Below are positions 8,429-15,157 of a stretch of DNA of 64,000 nucleotides, one piece after another. The notes under the pieces are model-generated. The model did no database searches, was not told where the DNA came from, and saw only the letters and a program-made list of their open reading frames with translations. The number at the start of each line of letters is the position of its first letter. Position 1 is the stretch's first letter. A program made the position numbers and the translations under genes. Origin of the DNA: Methylotuvimicrobium sp018830325 (GTDB lineage: Bacteria; Pseudomonadota; Gammaproteobacteria; Methylococcales; Methylomonadaceae); NCBI RefSeq assembly GCF_044788715.1, contig NZ_CP173170.1:2480001-2544000 (forward strand), given 5' to 3'.

Positions 8429-9040
8429 CATCGTCCATCCATTTTTTGCTCTTCCTCTACAAAACCATTTATTTGCTCTTTGATTAATCGGAGTGAGGTA
8501 CTCATTGATTTCATTACATGCCTTGCGCAATAAATCGTTATCCACCGTTTGAGCAGATGGGTGCGGCATTTGTATCCATTGCAATTCCGGGTTGTTTTTC
8601 CGTACAGTATCCCTCAAGGTTTCTGAGAATAGCTCGAAAGCGCTATTACCGAGCAACACCGCTATATGAGGACGTAATCCAACTTTTTCGTCTTTTGAAG
8701 TGAAGTATTCAATAAGTTCAAGCCTGTTTGAATTAATGTAATCGGCAATTTCACTTTTTGTCGATTTAGGACCGCCAGAAGTCGCTTTTAAGTCCAGAAA
8801 GCGGAAATGATTAAAGTTTGATGGCGATTCGGCACCAAGAATACCGTCCAGAATCAGTTTGCATCGGTTATAAAAGCGCCTATTTGAGTGGTAGTTGTTT
8901 GATTCAGCCGTTCTGAACCATTCACCCATATCTCTGCCAGGATTTGGATTATTACCATTTGGCTCTGGTGCGACAAATAGAATTCTCGAATCCGATTTGT
9001 TCCACTCTTGTAGGTTGAAAGGTGTAAATTCCCATTTCAT
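8423..9040 (-). CDS. Cassette protein, uracil-DNA-glycosylase-like
   Basis: The product is a 205-residue soluble protein. A strand-loop RILFVAPEPNG near residue 20 is followed by DMGEWFR and a central FRFLDLKATSGGPKST. Then come a strand-helix IAVLLGNSAFELF and a C-terminal MPHPSAQT. The order A/G-x-x-P-x-G, then LLG-x-S-A, then HPS is the skeleton of the uracil-DNA glycosylase-like superfamily, which contains DNA-repair enzymes and many uncharacterised cassette or phage proteins. Catalytic competence cannot be judged: the water-activating residue of classical UDG is not obvious. It is a single-gene cassette. Confidence 0.6.
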   Translation of the reverse strand: MKWEFTPFNLQEWNKSDSRILFVAPEPNGNNPNPGRDMGEWFRTAESNNYHSNRRFYNRCKLILDGILGAESPSNFNHFRFLDLKATSGGPKSTKSEIADYINSNRLELIEYFTSKDEKVGLRPHIAVLLGNSAFELFSETLRDTVRKNNPELQWIQMPHPSAQTVDNDLLRKACNEINEYLTPINQRANKWFCRGRAKNGWTMA

Positions 9041-9062
9041 AGAGGCATTTTTTCTTATTTAT

Positions 9063-9149
9063 GCATAACGCTTCGCATCACCGGCAGCAAAAAGCAGAGC
9101 GACGAAGGAACGGCGCTTTTTGCTGTCCGCTTGCATGCGATTGTTAGAT
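9063..9149 (-). other. attC site 5
   Basis: GCATAAC (9063-9069) and GTTAGAT (9143-9149) flank pairing arms that include CACCGGCAGCAAAAAGC and GCTTTTTGCTGTCC. The inner arms are similar to attC sites 8 and 10, which supports a common integron origin. Confidence 0.85.
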
Positions 9150-9152
9150 TTT

Positions 9153-10250
9153 TCATTCTTCGGTTTCATTGCTATTTTCTGGAAGAAAGAGCACCGGTTC
9201 GCCCACCTGTTCTAGGTATTCAATGCTTGATGCCGAATCAAGTATTTGCTGTCTAGCTGCTGCTTGAGTCTGGGCATCTTCAGTTACTTCCTCTTCTTCA
9301 TCTTGAGCTTGCTCGGAAACCCTAAGCTCAATATTGAAACCACGATCTATCCTATTGGCAATTTTGTTCAGTGAGCGCCGCACTTCGATTGAAACCTCGT
9401 TTTTTCTGGCGGGGTCAAGGTGGTCACCATATTTTTCCATGAGTTCATTCGCGAGCTCATCTAGTTTTGGACTCACAATCGATGCTGCATACTCTTCGAT
9501 TCCTGTGAGCTTGTCTTCGGGAACCTCCTGTGCGACGAGGTCTTTCTTGAGCTTTTTAATTTCTAATAGCTGCTTATATAGGGCAACGATTCTCTCAACT
9601 GCAATTGCAATACATGCACCGATTTCAGGTATGTAATCTAAAAATACAGACAGCTCGCTGGAAGATATTTGGCGAATTTCTAGGGGCTCACGTTTCCCTG
9701 TGGCAAGTTCAGAAAAAACAAGAAGTGATTTTTCAATCTCAATTAATTCAGCACCAAATGCCTTTAAATTGTCTTTCACATATGCACGAGGAATAATAAT
9801 CCCCACTTCGCACTCATTTGTTTCTAATTCGTCTTCGCCAACTCCAAAGTACTCAAGCCCACTAACTAGGCCTGTTAATTGAGTTTCAGTGCCGCTCAGG
9901 TCTTCGTGGAGCTTTTTCATTTCTTCTAGTGCAGTTTGCGGGGTAATTTGATTTCGCTCAAAAATACCTCTTACTCTTGCCTCGAGTTTCTCACCAAACT
10001 CTTCTGAAACACTCAGCTCCTCCATTGCATCCCGCCAAGCAGGGCTAAAATCATCAACTGGCGAATCTTCCAGTTTTTTATATAAATTTGTTAAGTGATT
10101 AGACAGTTGTTGCTGATGGTTTGGTTGTTGGGGCTGATTAATTTGATTTTGCAATGCCTGCATAGCCTGATTTACAAGCGATACTGACCCAACGCGCACC
10201 ATTTCCTTTTTAAGTGCTTTAGCAATAATGTGTAGTTTTGTCGTATTCAT
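9153..10250 (-). CDS. Cassette protein of 365 residues, helical/coiled coil, unknown
   Basis: I do not recognise this family. The protein is acidic and largely helical. It has a Gln/Asn-rich stretch near residues 35-50 (NQPQQPNHQQQ), several heptad-like segments (for example LLEIKKLKKDLV), and a strongly acidic C-terminal tail with DEEEEVTEDAQ and NSNETEE. One central hydrophobic stretch (IPEIGACIAIAVERIVALY) could be a buried helix or a single membrane segment. It is the largest cassette in the array. The start is the ATG at 10250. Confidence 0.75.
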   Translation of the reverse strand: MNTTKLHIIAKALKKEMVRVGSVSLVNQAMQALQNQINQPQQPNHQQQLSNHLTNLYKKLEDSPVDDFSPAWRDAMEELSVSEEFGEKLEARVRGIFERNQITPQTALEEMKKLHEDLSGTETQLTGLVSGLEYFGVGEDELETNECEVGIIIPRAYVKDNLKAFGAELIEIEKSLLVFSELATGKREPLEIRQISSSELSVFLDYIPEIGACIAIAVERIVALYKQLLEIKKLKKDLVAQEVPEDKLTGIEEYAASIVSPKLDELANELMEKYGDHLDPARKNEVSIEVRRSLNKIANRIDRGFNIELRVSEQAQDEEEEVTEDAQTQAAARQQILDSASSIEYLEQVGEPVLFLPENSNETEE

Positions 10251-10274
10251 AATTAAAATCTAACACCCCTGAAA

Positions 10275-10341
10275 ATCTAACGCTCGGGTTAAGGCGTGGC
10301 GGCGCGTCAGCGCCGACGTCGCCTGGAACCCTTTGTTAGCG
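10275..10341 (-). other. attC site 6
   Basis: ATCTAAC (10275-10281) and GTTAGCG (10335-10341) flank arms GGGTTAAGGCG and CGCCTGGAACCC with an inner GGCGCGTCAGCGCC palindrome. A second ATCTAAC box lies 17 bases to the left, a possible partial duplication of the recombination core. Confidence 0.82.
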
Positions 10342-10809
10342 CGATGTGGTTTGATTTTCGACATAGGCCTCAAAGCCAGAACCGAATTTCGTGTCGTTCT
10401 TGATGGACGCCCATGCCTGTTTGAATGCAGACTTGGAAAACGCCACCTCCATTCCACCTTTCCATATTGACCATAGATCGTTATCTATGAACTTCTTTTC
10501 ATGGAGCGTGAACTCTTCAAAGCAGAGATCAAAGTAAGCGCGCATGTATCGCATGGTTTTGTTCTTGATCTCAGGCGACAAGGCATCGAACGAAAAACTC
10601 TGTTCGTTTATGTTCTCCGGAAAATTGAGAATAATCTCTTGGTACCTATTGGTGTACTCGATGAAGTTCTGAAGTTTGACCTGCTTCCGTGTTGCATAGG
10701 ACTGGTAGATAAGCCCTGCTATCGCGACAAGGGCCGCAAATGTGGAAATGAGATTTCCAACACCCCCAGAATCCAAGCCCTTCACCCATTCGTAGATTGC
10801 TGTGCACAT
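10336..10809 (-). CDS. Cassette protein with N-terminal membrane anchor, unknown
   Basis: The product has 157 residues. One transmembrane helix is visible near residues 17-36 (VGNLISTFAALVAIAGLIYQ), followed by a basic stop-transfer region and a helical cytosolic domain with RYQEIILNFPENI and MRYMRAYFDLCFEEF. The layout, one anchor then a helical domain with a conserved aromatic cluster, is common among small DUF4760-like membrane proteins. I cannot name the family securely. The stop codon lies inside the attC box. Confidence 0.72.
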   Translation of the reverse strand: MCTAIYEWVKGLDSGGVGNLISTFAALVAIAGLIYQSYATRKQVKLQNFIEYTNRYQEIILNFPENINEQSFSFDALSPEIKNKTMRYMRAYFDLCFEEFTLHEKKFIDNDLWSIWKGGMEVAFSKSAFKQAWASIKNDTKFGSGFEAYVENQTTSR

Positions 10810-10825
10810 GTTTGTTGTCCTTGAG

Positions 10826-10954
10826 CGCTAACGCCAAATTCAGTGGCCGCTGGCAAATGTCCGATGAACTCTGCAAGTACACTGAACTTTGATATAAAAC
10901 GACCTTTGAAAGCACGCTGTGCTGCCAGCGGTCGATTGGAATTTTTTGTTATGC
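10826..10954 (-). other. attC site 7 (long)
   Basis: CGCTAAC (10826-10832) and GTTATGC (10948-10954) flank arms GTGGCCGCTGGCA and TGCCAGCGGTCG. At about 129 bases this is the longest standard site in the array, with about 60 unpaired central bases. Confidence 0.78.
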
Positions 10955-11503
10955 TTTCGGGTTAACATCTGGTATGTTTTCGCCTCTAGCAAGTAATGAA
11001 TCTCCCATTGATTTATGCCAAAAAATACCACTTGATTTTAAGTGATAATTTTCATCTCTAAACCACCCAATATATAAAATAATAACGATGAGTGCTGCCA
11101 TTGAATCTAGCACGTTATTTAAACTGGCAAGAGAATAATTTTTTATACGATTATGTTTGATACTCGTAAACGCATCCCACCACTCTAATTTTGAACCATT
11201 TCCCCATTCTTTAAATGGAATTCTACTTTCATTGATACGAGTAATTTCAACTTCATTTTCACCAATATTAGGAAATAGTTCCAATAGGTTTTGTTTTATT
11301 TCTCCGATATTTCCAACTTTTGCACTAGGACGGTGATATTTAATTAATGCTTTTGAAAGGGATTCAAACTCAATAGATACTGAATTAAGTAAAGATGTGA
11401 ATTTAGCACCATAACACTTTAAATTATCATTTTCAGGCTCAATATAATTGAATGAATCTTCGAGTTCTTTTTCTAAAGAAATAAAATAATGCATTTCTTT
11501 CAT
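10949..11503 (-). CDS. Cassette protein, possible HEPN-like helical fold
   Basis: The product is a 184-residue helical protein. A long helix contains YGAKFTSLLNSVSIEFESLSKALI. After a variable loop comes WWDAFTSIKHNRIKNY and then a hydrophobic helix LNNVLDSMAALIVIILYIGW. A KHxR motif after paired tryptophans and before an alanine/leucine-rich helix is seen in HEPN-like proteins, many of which are RNases in defence or toxin systems. The canonical R-x4-6-H is not clearly met, so this is an inference. It is a single cassette with its stop codon in the attC box; the base composition is notably A+T-rich. Confidence 0.65.
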   Translation of the reverse strand: MKEMHYFISLEKELEDSFNYIEPENDNLKCYGAKFTSLLNSVSIEFESLSKALIKYHRPSAKVGNIGEIKQNLLELFPNIGENEVEITRINESRIPFKEWGNGSKLEWWDAFTSIKHNRIKNYSLASLNNVLDSMAALIVIILYIGWFRDENYHLKSSGIFWHKSMGDSLLARGENIPDVNPKA

Positions 11504-11522
11504 TTATAAACACTTCCTTGAA

Positions 11523-11598
11523 GCATAACGATGCAAATAACCGGACGTGAAAAGCACGTAGCGGTTTTTGCGGTCCGAGTTAATTTGCCTGGTTATGT
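11523..11598 (-). other. attC site 8
   Basis: GCATAAC (11523-11529) and GTTATGT (11592-11598) flank arms GCAAATAACCGGAC and GTCCGAGTTAATTTGC, with an inner AAAAGCACGTAGCGGTTTTT stem. Confidence 0.88.
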
Positions 11599-11601
11599 GA
11601 T

Positions 11602-11976
11602 TCACTCATTTTCCCACTGCGACAGATCATCTACAGGCTTCGGTAACCTTTCTTCTAGCCATTTTGCGCAAGTTCCAGGACGAAACTTTGAATCATGGCA
11701 TTCGATTACCCAAGACAAATATTCTTCAGGGCCCCCATTCATATATGGTGGAGGTGATACTGGATGAAACGTGGTTGGTAAACGCTCTTCGATAGACAAA
11801 TAATTTAAAACATGACCAAGTTCTTGAACTGCATGCCAAGCAAACTGATTGTTTATGTCAATCTCAAATTTGACCCACCAACGCCCATCTTCTTCCGCAC
11901 CTTTACCAATTGTGCCAGTAATTGCCGGCACCTTTGATAAAAAGTCGATTAACGATGTAAATGTCCTATCATCCAT
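11602..11976 (-). CDS. Conserved-looking cassette protein, unknown
   Basis: The product is a 124-residue soluble alpha/beta protein. Visible stretches are GRWWVKFEIDINN, FAWHAVQELGHVLNYLS, a proline-rich PVSPPPYMNGGPEEYLSW and a C-terminal LPKPVDDLSQWE. I do not assign a function. Its small size and single-domain look are typical of integron cassette products. It is bounded by attC sites 8 and 9. Confidence 0.72.
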   Translation of the reverse strand: MDDRTFTSLIDFLSKVPAITGTIGKGAEEDGRWWVKFEIDINNQFAWHAVQELGHVLNYLSIEERLPTTFHPVSPPPYMNGGPEEYLSWVIECHDSKFRPGTCAKWLEERLPKPVDDLSQWENE

Positions 11977-11987
11977 CTCTTTTATTC

Positions 11988-12071
11988 ACATAATCGCGGC
12001 GCTCACCAGCGGAGTAGGCGGCAAGCTGTAAGCTTGACGGCTGCGCAGTCTGGTGAAGTGCCTTGTTCCGG
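11988..12071 (-). other. attC site 9 (degenerate)
   Basis: CACATAAT at the left and GTTCCGG (12065-12071) at the right flank arms CTCACCAGCG and GTCTGGTGAAG, with an inner GCAAGCTGTAAGCTTG stem. Both boxes deviate from the consensus. Confidence 0.65.
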
Positions 12072-12132
12072 CGCAAGGCGACGGGACAAGGCCGAACGAA
12101 GTGAGCGCCGCGATTCCCGGCGGCGAAGCCGC
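12072..12132 (-). other. ORF-less cassette body
   Basis: About 60 bases lie between two attC-like sites with no plausible gene. The content is a G+C-rich palindrome (CCCGGCGGC / GCCGCCGGG) and a CGAACGAAGTGAGCG stretch. It may be a cassette remnant or a regulatory non-coding cassette. Confidence 0.5.
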
Positions 12133-12214
12133 CGGGAACGCCGCAAATCACCGGAGACAAAAAGCAAAGCGAAGCGGCGCGTTTTGGCGTCCGAGTGGAT
12201 TTGCCTTGTTATGT
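12133..12214 (-). other. attC site 10
   Basis: CGGGAAC (12133-12139, degenerate) and GTTATGT (12208-12214) flank arms CAAATCACCGGA and TCCGAGTGGATTTG. The inner sequence AAAAAGCAAAGCGAAGCGGCGCG resembles sites 5 and 8. Confidence 0.78.
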
Positions 12215-12580
12215 TTAAATTAGCTTCCACTTTTTCTCGAGAGTGGCAATTTCATCAAGCAACTTTGGCGCGAAGTTGTTTGCCCCGCCGCCACGTCCAC
12301 CCATTTGAATATGAATTGTGTCGCTCTCAATTTGCATTCTTACACGTTCGGAAAGGTGTGGGCGCAATCTTGCATATTCCGGTGTTTCTCTGAACTCTTG
12401 GCTTGATATCTCCGAGGCAATTAAGGTTCTGCACGATTCGATAAACTTCCGTCGTGCACTTGCTCTTTCACGCGTTTCTTCAATCTTCCACTGCGCCCAT
12501 GGAGCTACTAACGAGCCAACTATTCCTGCGCCTAATCCAGATGCCGCGGCAACAAGTATTGGTGTCCATTCGATTGCCAT
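12215..12580 (-). CDS. Small membrane-anchored cassette protein, unknown
   Basis: The product has 121 residues. An N-terminal hydrophobic segment (residues about 6-27, PILVAAASGLGAGIVGSLVA) is followed by a basic helical region KIEETRERASARRKFIESC and a charged C-terminus. A short anchor plus cytosolic helical tail is a recurrent design among integron cassette proteins. The function is unknown. Of the recognisable cassettes it is the closest to the presumed attI side. Confidence 0.75.
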   Translation of the reverse strand: MAIEWTPILVAAASGLGAGIVGSLVAPWAQWKIEETRERASARRKFIESCRTLIASEISSQEFRETPEYARLRPHLSERVRMQIESDTIHIQMGGRGGGANNFAPKLLDEIATLEKKWKLI

Positions 12581-12593
12581 CTATTTTCTCTTA

Positions 12594-12753
12594 AACATAA
12601 CGGGTCAGATAAGGAGCGCCCAAGCGCCTGCTTGATCTGATTGATGGCGTTGCGTTTGATACTGTATGTCGTTTTGACATGCTCAAGCTCCTTATCTGAC
12701 CCGATGGCTCCGCGAAGCGGAGCCATCAAGTCATTGTCCCGACCGGGCTAACA
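12594..12753 (-). other. attC site 11 / array head with long hairpin
   Basis: ACATAAC (12594-12600) starts a long structure. A perfect 17-base inverted repeat (12601-12617 and 12687-12703, CGGGTCAGATAAGGAGC) is followed by a second palindrome ATGGCTCCGC-GAA-GCGGAGCCAT (12704-12726). A GGCTAAC box is at 12747-12753. The outer right box is degenerate (ATTGTCC). It may be a modified attC or the scar of cassette loss at the array head. Confidence 0.55.
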
Positions 12754-12923
12754 TACGGCTTTTCCTACTCAATTGTCAATAATGCAGCTTCAACGCTTGA
12801 TTTTCTAAAAGGTATAGCCTGCATTTATTCATGACAAACCGATCGGGATAATTCCAAAGCCATGTTTTGAATAACCAACTCAAACGACAGTTAAACATCT
12901 AAATTTGGGAGTAGATGCGGGTA

Positions 12924-14402
12924 TCATTTTTCCGGAGCAATCAATCGTTCCAGTAAGAACGCATCGTCGAAATGTCTTCGGCCGACGAACGCGATCGCAT
13001 GGCTGCCCCATTGGCGCATTGCTCCGGGACTCTCCACGCCGAAAGGCCATAACAGGAATCTTTCGGCTCTTCGGCTGACCTCGATAATGCCCTCGGGCCC
13101 GAATAGATTGCGCCGTTCGCCGTTGCCGATAGGCAGCGATCGCAAGCTGTCGTAAGGTTTGGTGCGATACGGCGTGGCGTTAGCGGCATCGGCTACCGAT
13201 ACTTGCTGCAGATAATGCGTTCTGTTCGACAAGCGTAACAGCAAGCGTGTTTCGTAGGGATTAACCGATATTCGTTTCGGCGATAACACGGCTTCCGTTC
13301 CGTCTGCGTTTGGCAATGCGATGAAACCTTTTACCGGAAATAGTTTGTAATAACAGCCGCAGGCATGGATGCTGTCGTAGGCGATCGGTAAGCCCTTGCT
13401 ATTCAATGTGACGCGCCAAATCACGCTGTCCAACTCGCCTCCGTAAAGATCGAACGTCCCCGTTTTTTCGCGCGCCGGCATCCAGACTTGATAAATCAAC
13501 TGCAACAAAATTTCGCCGTGAAAACGCGTAAAGGCTTGTTTGACGTAGACCGTCGGTTTTTCGGTGTCGATCGACGGTTTGCCGTCCGCATCGAGCGTCA
13601 CGGTACCGATTAGATCGGTTTCGTTGCTCGTGTCGATTTCCCAGACCGGTGCGAATTGCGCGAACAGGATGTCAAGTAGCCCGGTTTCGAACAGCGGAAT
13701 TTGCAGCGGGTTGCGGTAGGCTTTGGCGAATCTATCGGCTGCTTCTTGCCGGGTCATCGACGCAGTTTGGGGCGGCGCGTAGCGGATCGGTTTGCCGGAT
13801 ACCGGAATTTGCTCGATCGGCAGTTGAAAGGGGGTGTTTAATTCACTGTGCAAGTCGTCGAGTGCAATCTCGGCGAACCAGCGCAGCAGCGGGTAGGCTC
13901 CGGCAACTCGTTGCCAAGTTCGGTAATGGTCGGGCACCGCGACTCGATCGGCTAATTCGGTTTTGTATCCGGTTTTTTTAAAAGAATCCGAACCGACCAG
14001 TGCGAGGCCGCATTCGTTGAGTCTTTGCCGAAACGACGAACCCGCCGGCAAGCGGGAAGTTATGCCGGCGGCTGCGTCTTGCGGCAAATTCGCGAATTCC
14101 GTCAGCCTCCCGTTCTCATCCAGTTGCCGCATTTGTTCGAGCCACTGCGCGTAAGCCGAATCGGACATTGACGCACCGGCAAATGAAGCAAAAAAACGAT
14201 TGCCGCGAAGATAGGGAAAGCCGGGGATCCGCATTTCGCCGGTATCCTCGGTGCTATTTGCGAAAACGGCATCATCGAGGTCTCGATAAAATTGCAAACA
14301 AGTCGCTTGCTGTCCGCCCTGCGGAGCAATCAAAACGGCGTCGGTCGAAACACAGCCCGTGATGAATAGACATATCAATAAGGCGCTTCTCATCGCGTGC
14401 AT
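12924..14402 (-). CDS. Large lipoprotein, unknown function
   Basis: The product is about 492 residues. A lipoprotein signal is clear: basic start MHAMRS, hydrophobic core ALLICLF, lipobox ITGC. The mature part is soluble and presumably periplasmic or outer-membrane bound, with YRDLDDAVFAN, TGEMRIPGFPYLRGNRF and a C-terminal RAERFLLWPFGVE. I do not recognise a domain. I take the ATG at 14402, which has AAGGA eight bases upstream, rather than the longer frame. It lies at the right edge of the cassette array, but without attC architecture at its own start. Confidence 0.75.
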   Translation of the reverse strand: MHAMRSALLICLFITGCVSTDAVLIAPQGGQQATCLQFYRDLDDAVFANSTEDTGEMRIPGFPYLRGNRFFASFAGASMSDSAYAQWLEQMRQLDENGRLTEFANLPQDAAAGITSRLPAGSSFRQRLNECGLALVGSDSFKKTGYKTELADRVAVPDHYRTWQRVAGAYPLLRWFAEIALDDLHSELNTPFQLPIEQIPVSGKPIRYAPPQTASMTRQEAADRFAKAYRNPLQIPLFETGLLDILFAQFAPVWEIDTSNETDLIGTVTLDADGKPSIDTEKPTVYVKQAFTRFHGEILLQLIYQVWMPAREKTGTFDLYGGELDSVIWRVTLNSKGLPIAYDSIHACGCYYKLFPVKGFIALPNADGTEAVLSPKRISVNPYETRLLLRLSNRTHYLQQVSVADAANATPYRTKPYDSLRSLPIGNGERRNLFGPEGIIEVSRRAERFLLWPFGVESPGAMRQWGSHAIAFVGRRHFDDAFLLERLIAPEK

Positions 14403-14551
14403 CGTGGCAATCCTTGGGGAGAACGGGCATGACAGGTCGTCATTGTATTCAATTTTCCCAGTCAGCCTGTGCATTGGCAGCGGTGAGTATTAAGACAGGG
14501 CGCTTTTTGTGCGATGAAAGATCGGTAAACGGAAAGGGGAGTAAAACGATT

Positions 14552-14752
14552 TCAGACGGCTGGGACATCGTTCCACACCTCGTCTTCATCGTTGTCCCAA
14601 TCGTCGAGCGAGCGGGTCTGAGCATTAATCAAGTTTTGCCACTCGGCTTGTGCTTCGCGTTGGCGCAGGAATAGCGCAAAGTCTAAAATTTCCTGTACGA
14701 GGGGTTCCGGCATGGGTTTGATGGTTTGAAAAACCTGTTCGGCAAGATCCAT
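14552..14752 (-). CDS. DUF2281/antitoxin-like small protein
   Basis: The product is a 66-residue acidic protein with MDLAEQVFQTIKPMPEPLVQEILDFALFL split by a short basic turn and then an acidic tail DDWDNDEDEVW. The E-x-L-x-F-A-x-F-L pattern is typical of DUF2281-like proteins, often annotated as antitoxins or partners of PIN-domain toxins. No toxin gene is adjacent, so it is an orphan here. Confidence 0.65.
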   Translation of the reverse strand: MDLAEQVFQTIKPMPEPLVQEILDFALFLRQREAQAEWQNLINAQTRSLDDWDNDEDEVWNDVPAV

Positions 14753-14853
14753 ATTGGCTCACTCTTAATTTAATCGGTAGTTACCGGAATATTAGCAAAT
14801 CGAACTTAACCTAGCCAATATTGCCGGTTTGTTTCAATCATACGTTTACTTAG

Positions 14854-14890
14854 CGGGGCGGGTTATTCAACCCGCTCCAAACGTTTTAGA
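14854..14890 (+). repeat. Short palindromic repeat (GGCGGGTTATT type)
   Basis: A hairpin with GCGGG and CCCGC arms is followed by CCAAACGTTTT. A similar hairpin plus AACGTTT tail occurs at 61436-61468, so it is a dispersed repeat. It lies in the 405-base interval before nifV, which otherwise holds only the regulatory sites listed. Confidence 0.5.
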
Positions 14891-14975
14891 TAAGCTTGGG
14901 ACATGGTCGAAACATTGATGACGAGGTTGTAATTCCCGTCACGCTCAAGGTTTGTTCGAATCTTCCTTTTACGAT

Positions 14976-14991
14976 TGTAGCGTTTGCGACA
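14976..14991 (+). promoter_or_regulatory. NifA upstream activator site of nifV
   Basis: A perfect TGT-N10-ACA lies about 85 bases upstream of the sigma-54 -24 box for nifV, a normal enhancer distance. Confidence 0.7.
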
Positions 14992-15073
14992 ATGCATCAT
15001 TCCGATGCCGTTATGTCTTGTCGTAACCCTACCGAATCGCTCTGCAAGTCACTGTTTTTCATAGACTGAGAAC

Positions 15074-15090
15074 TTGGCAAGCGATTTGCT
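15074..15090 (+). promoter_or_regulatory. sigma-54 (-24/-12) promoter of the nifV operon
   Basis: TTGGCAA and TTTGCT have the canonical ten bases between GG and GC. The element is 67 bases upstream of the nifV start. It gives nifV its own promoter, independent of nifUS. Confidence 0.85.
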
Positions 15091-15157
15091 TTGATACGGG
15101 TAAAGGCGCTATTCCTCTCGGAATAGATTGTTGACCAAAGCGATTTTGAGGTGATGC

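Larger units (their letters stand above)
6183..12753 (-). mobile_element. Integrase-less integron cassette array (CALIN)
   Basis: All coding frames in this interval lie on the minus strand, each followed at its 3' end by a 60-130-base imperfect palindrome. The palindromes are bounded by RYYYAAC / GTTRRRY-like boxes such as GCATAAC/GTTATGC, GGCTAAC/GTTAGCC and TCTAAAC/GTTAGCC. In several cassettes the stop codon (TAA or TAG) is inside the attC R box, which is typical of integron cassettes. Eleven attC-like sites are annotated separately. No tyrosine recombinase with an integron-integrase patch is visible in the window, so the array is a cluster of attC sites lacking an integrase. The orientation implies that any former attI lay on the high-coordinate side. 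Confidence 0.88.

Noticed and set aside
12034..12393. Plus-strand frame of 119 codons in the cassette array
   Set aside because: It crosses attC structures and the antisense of a better-supported cassette gene; the RRSRRER-rich text is typical of a shadow.
12754..12923. Integron integrase or attI remnant at the head of the array
   Set aside because: No recombinase-like frame in either strand and no recognisable attI; the next gene is an unrelated lipoprotein.
14552..14752. Complete toxin-antitoxin system at the DUF2281-like gene
   Set aside because: No PIN-domain or other toxin frame is adjacent on either side.
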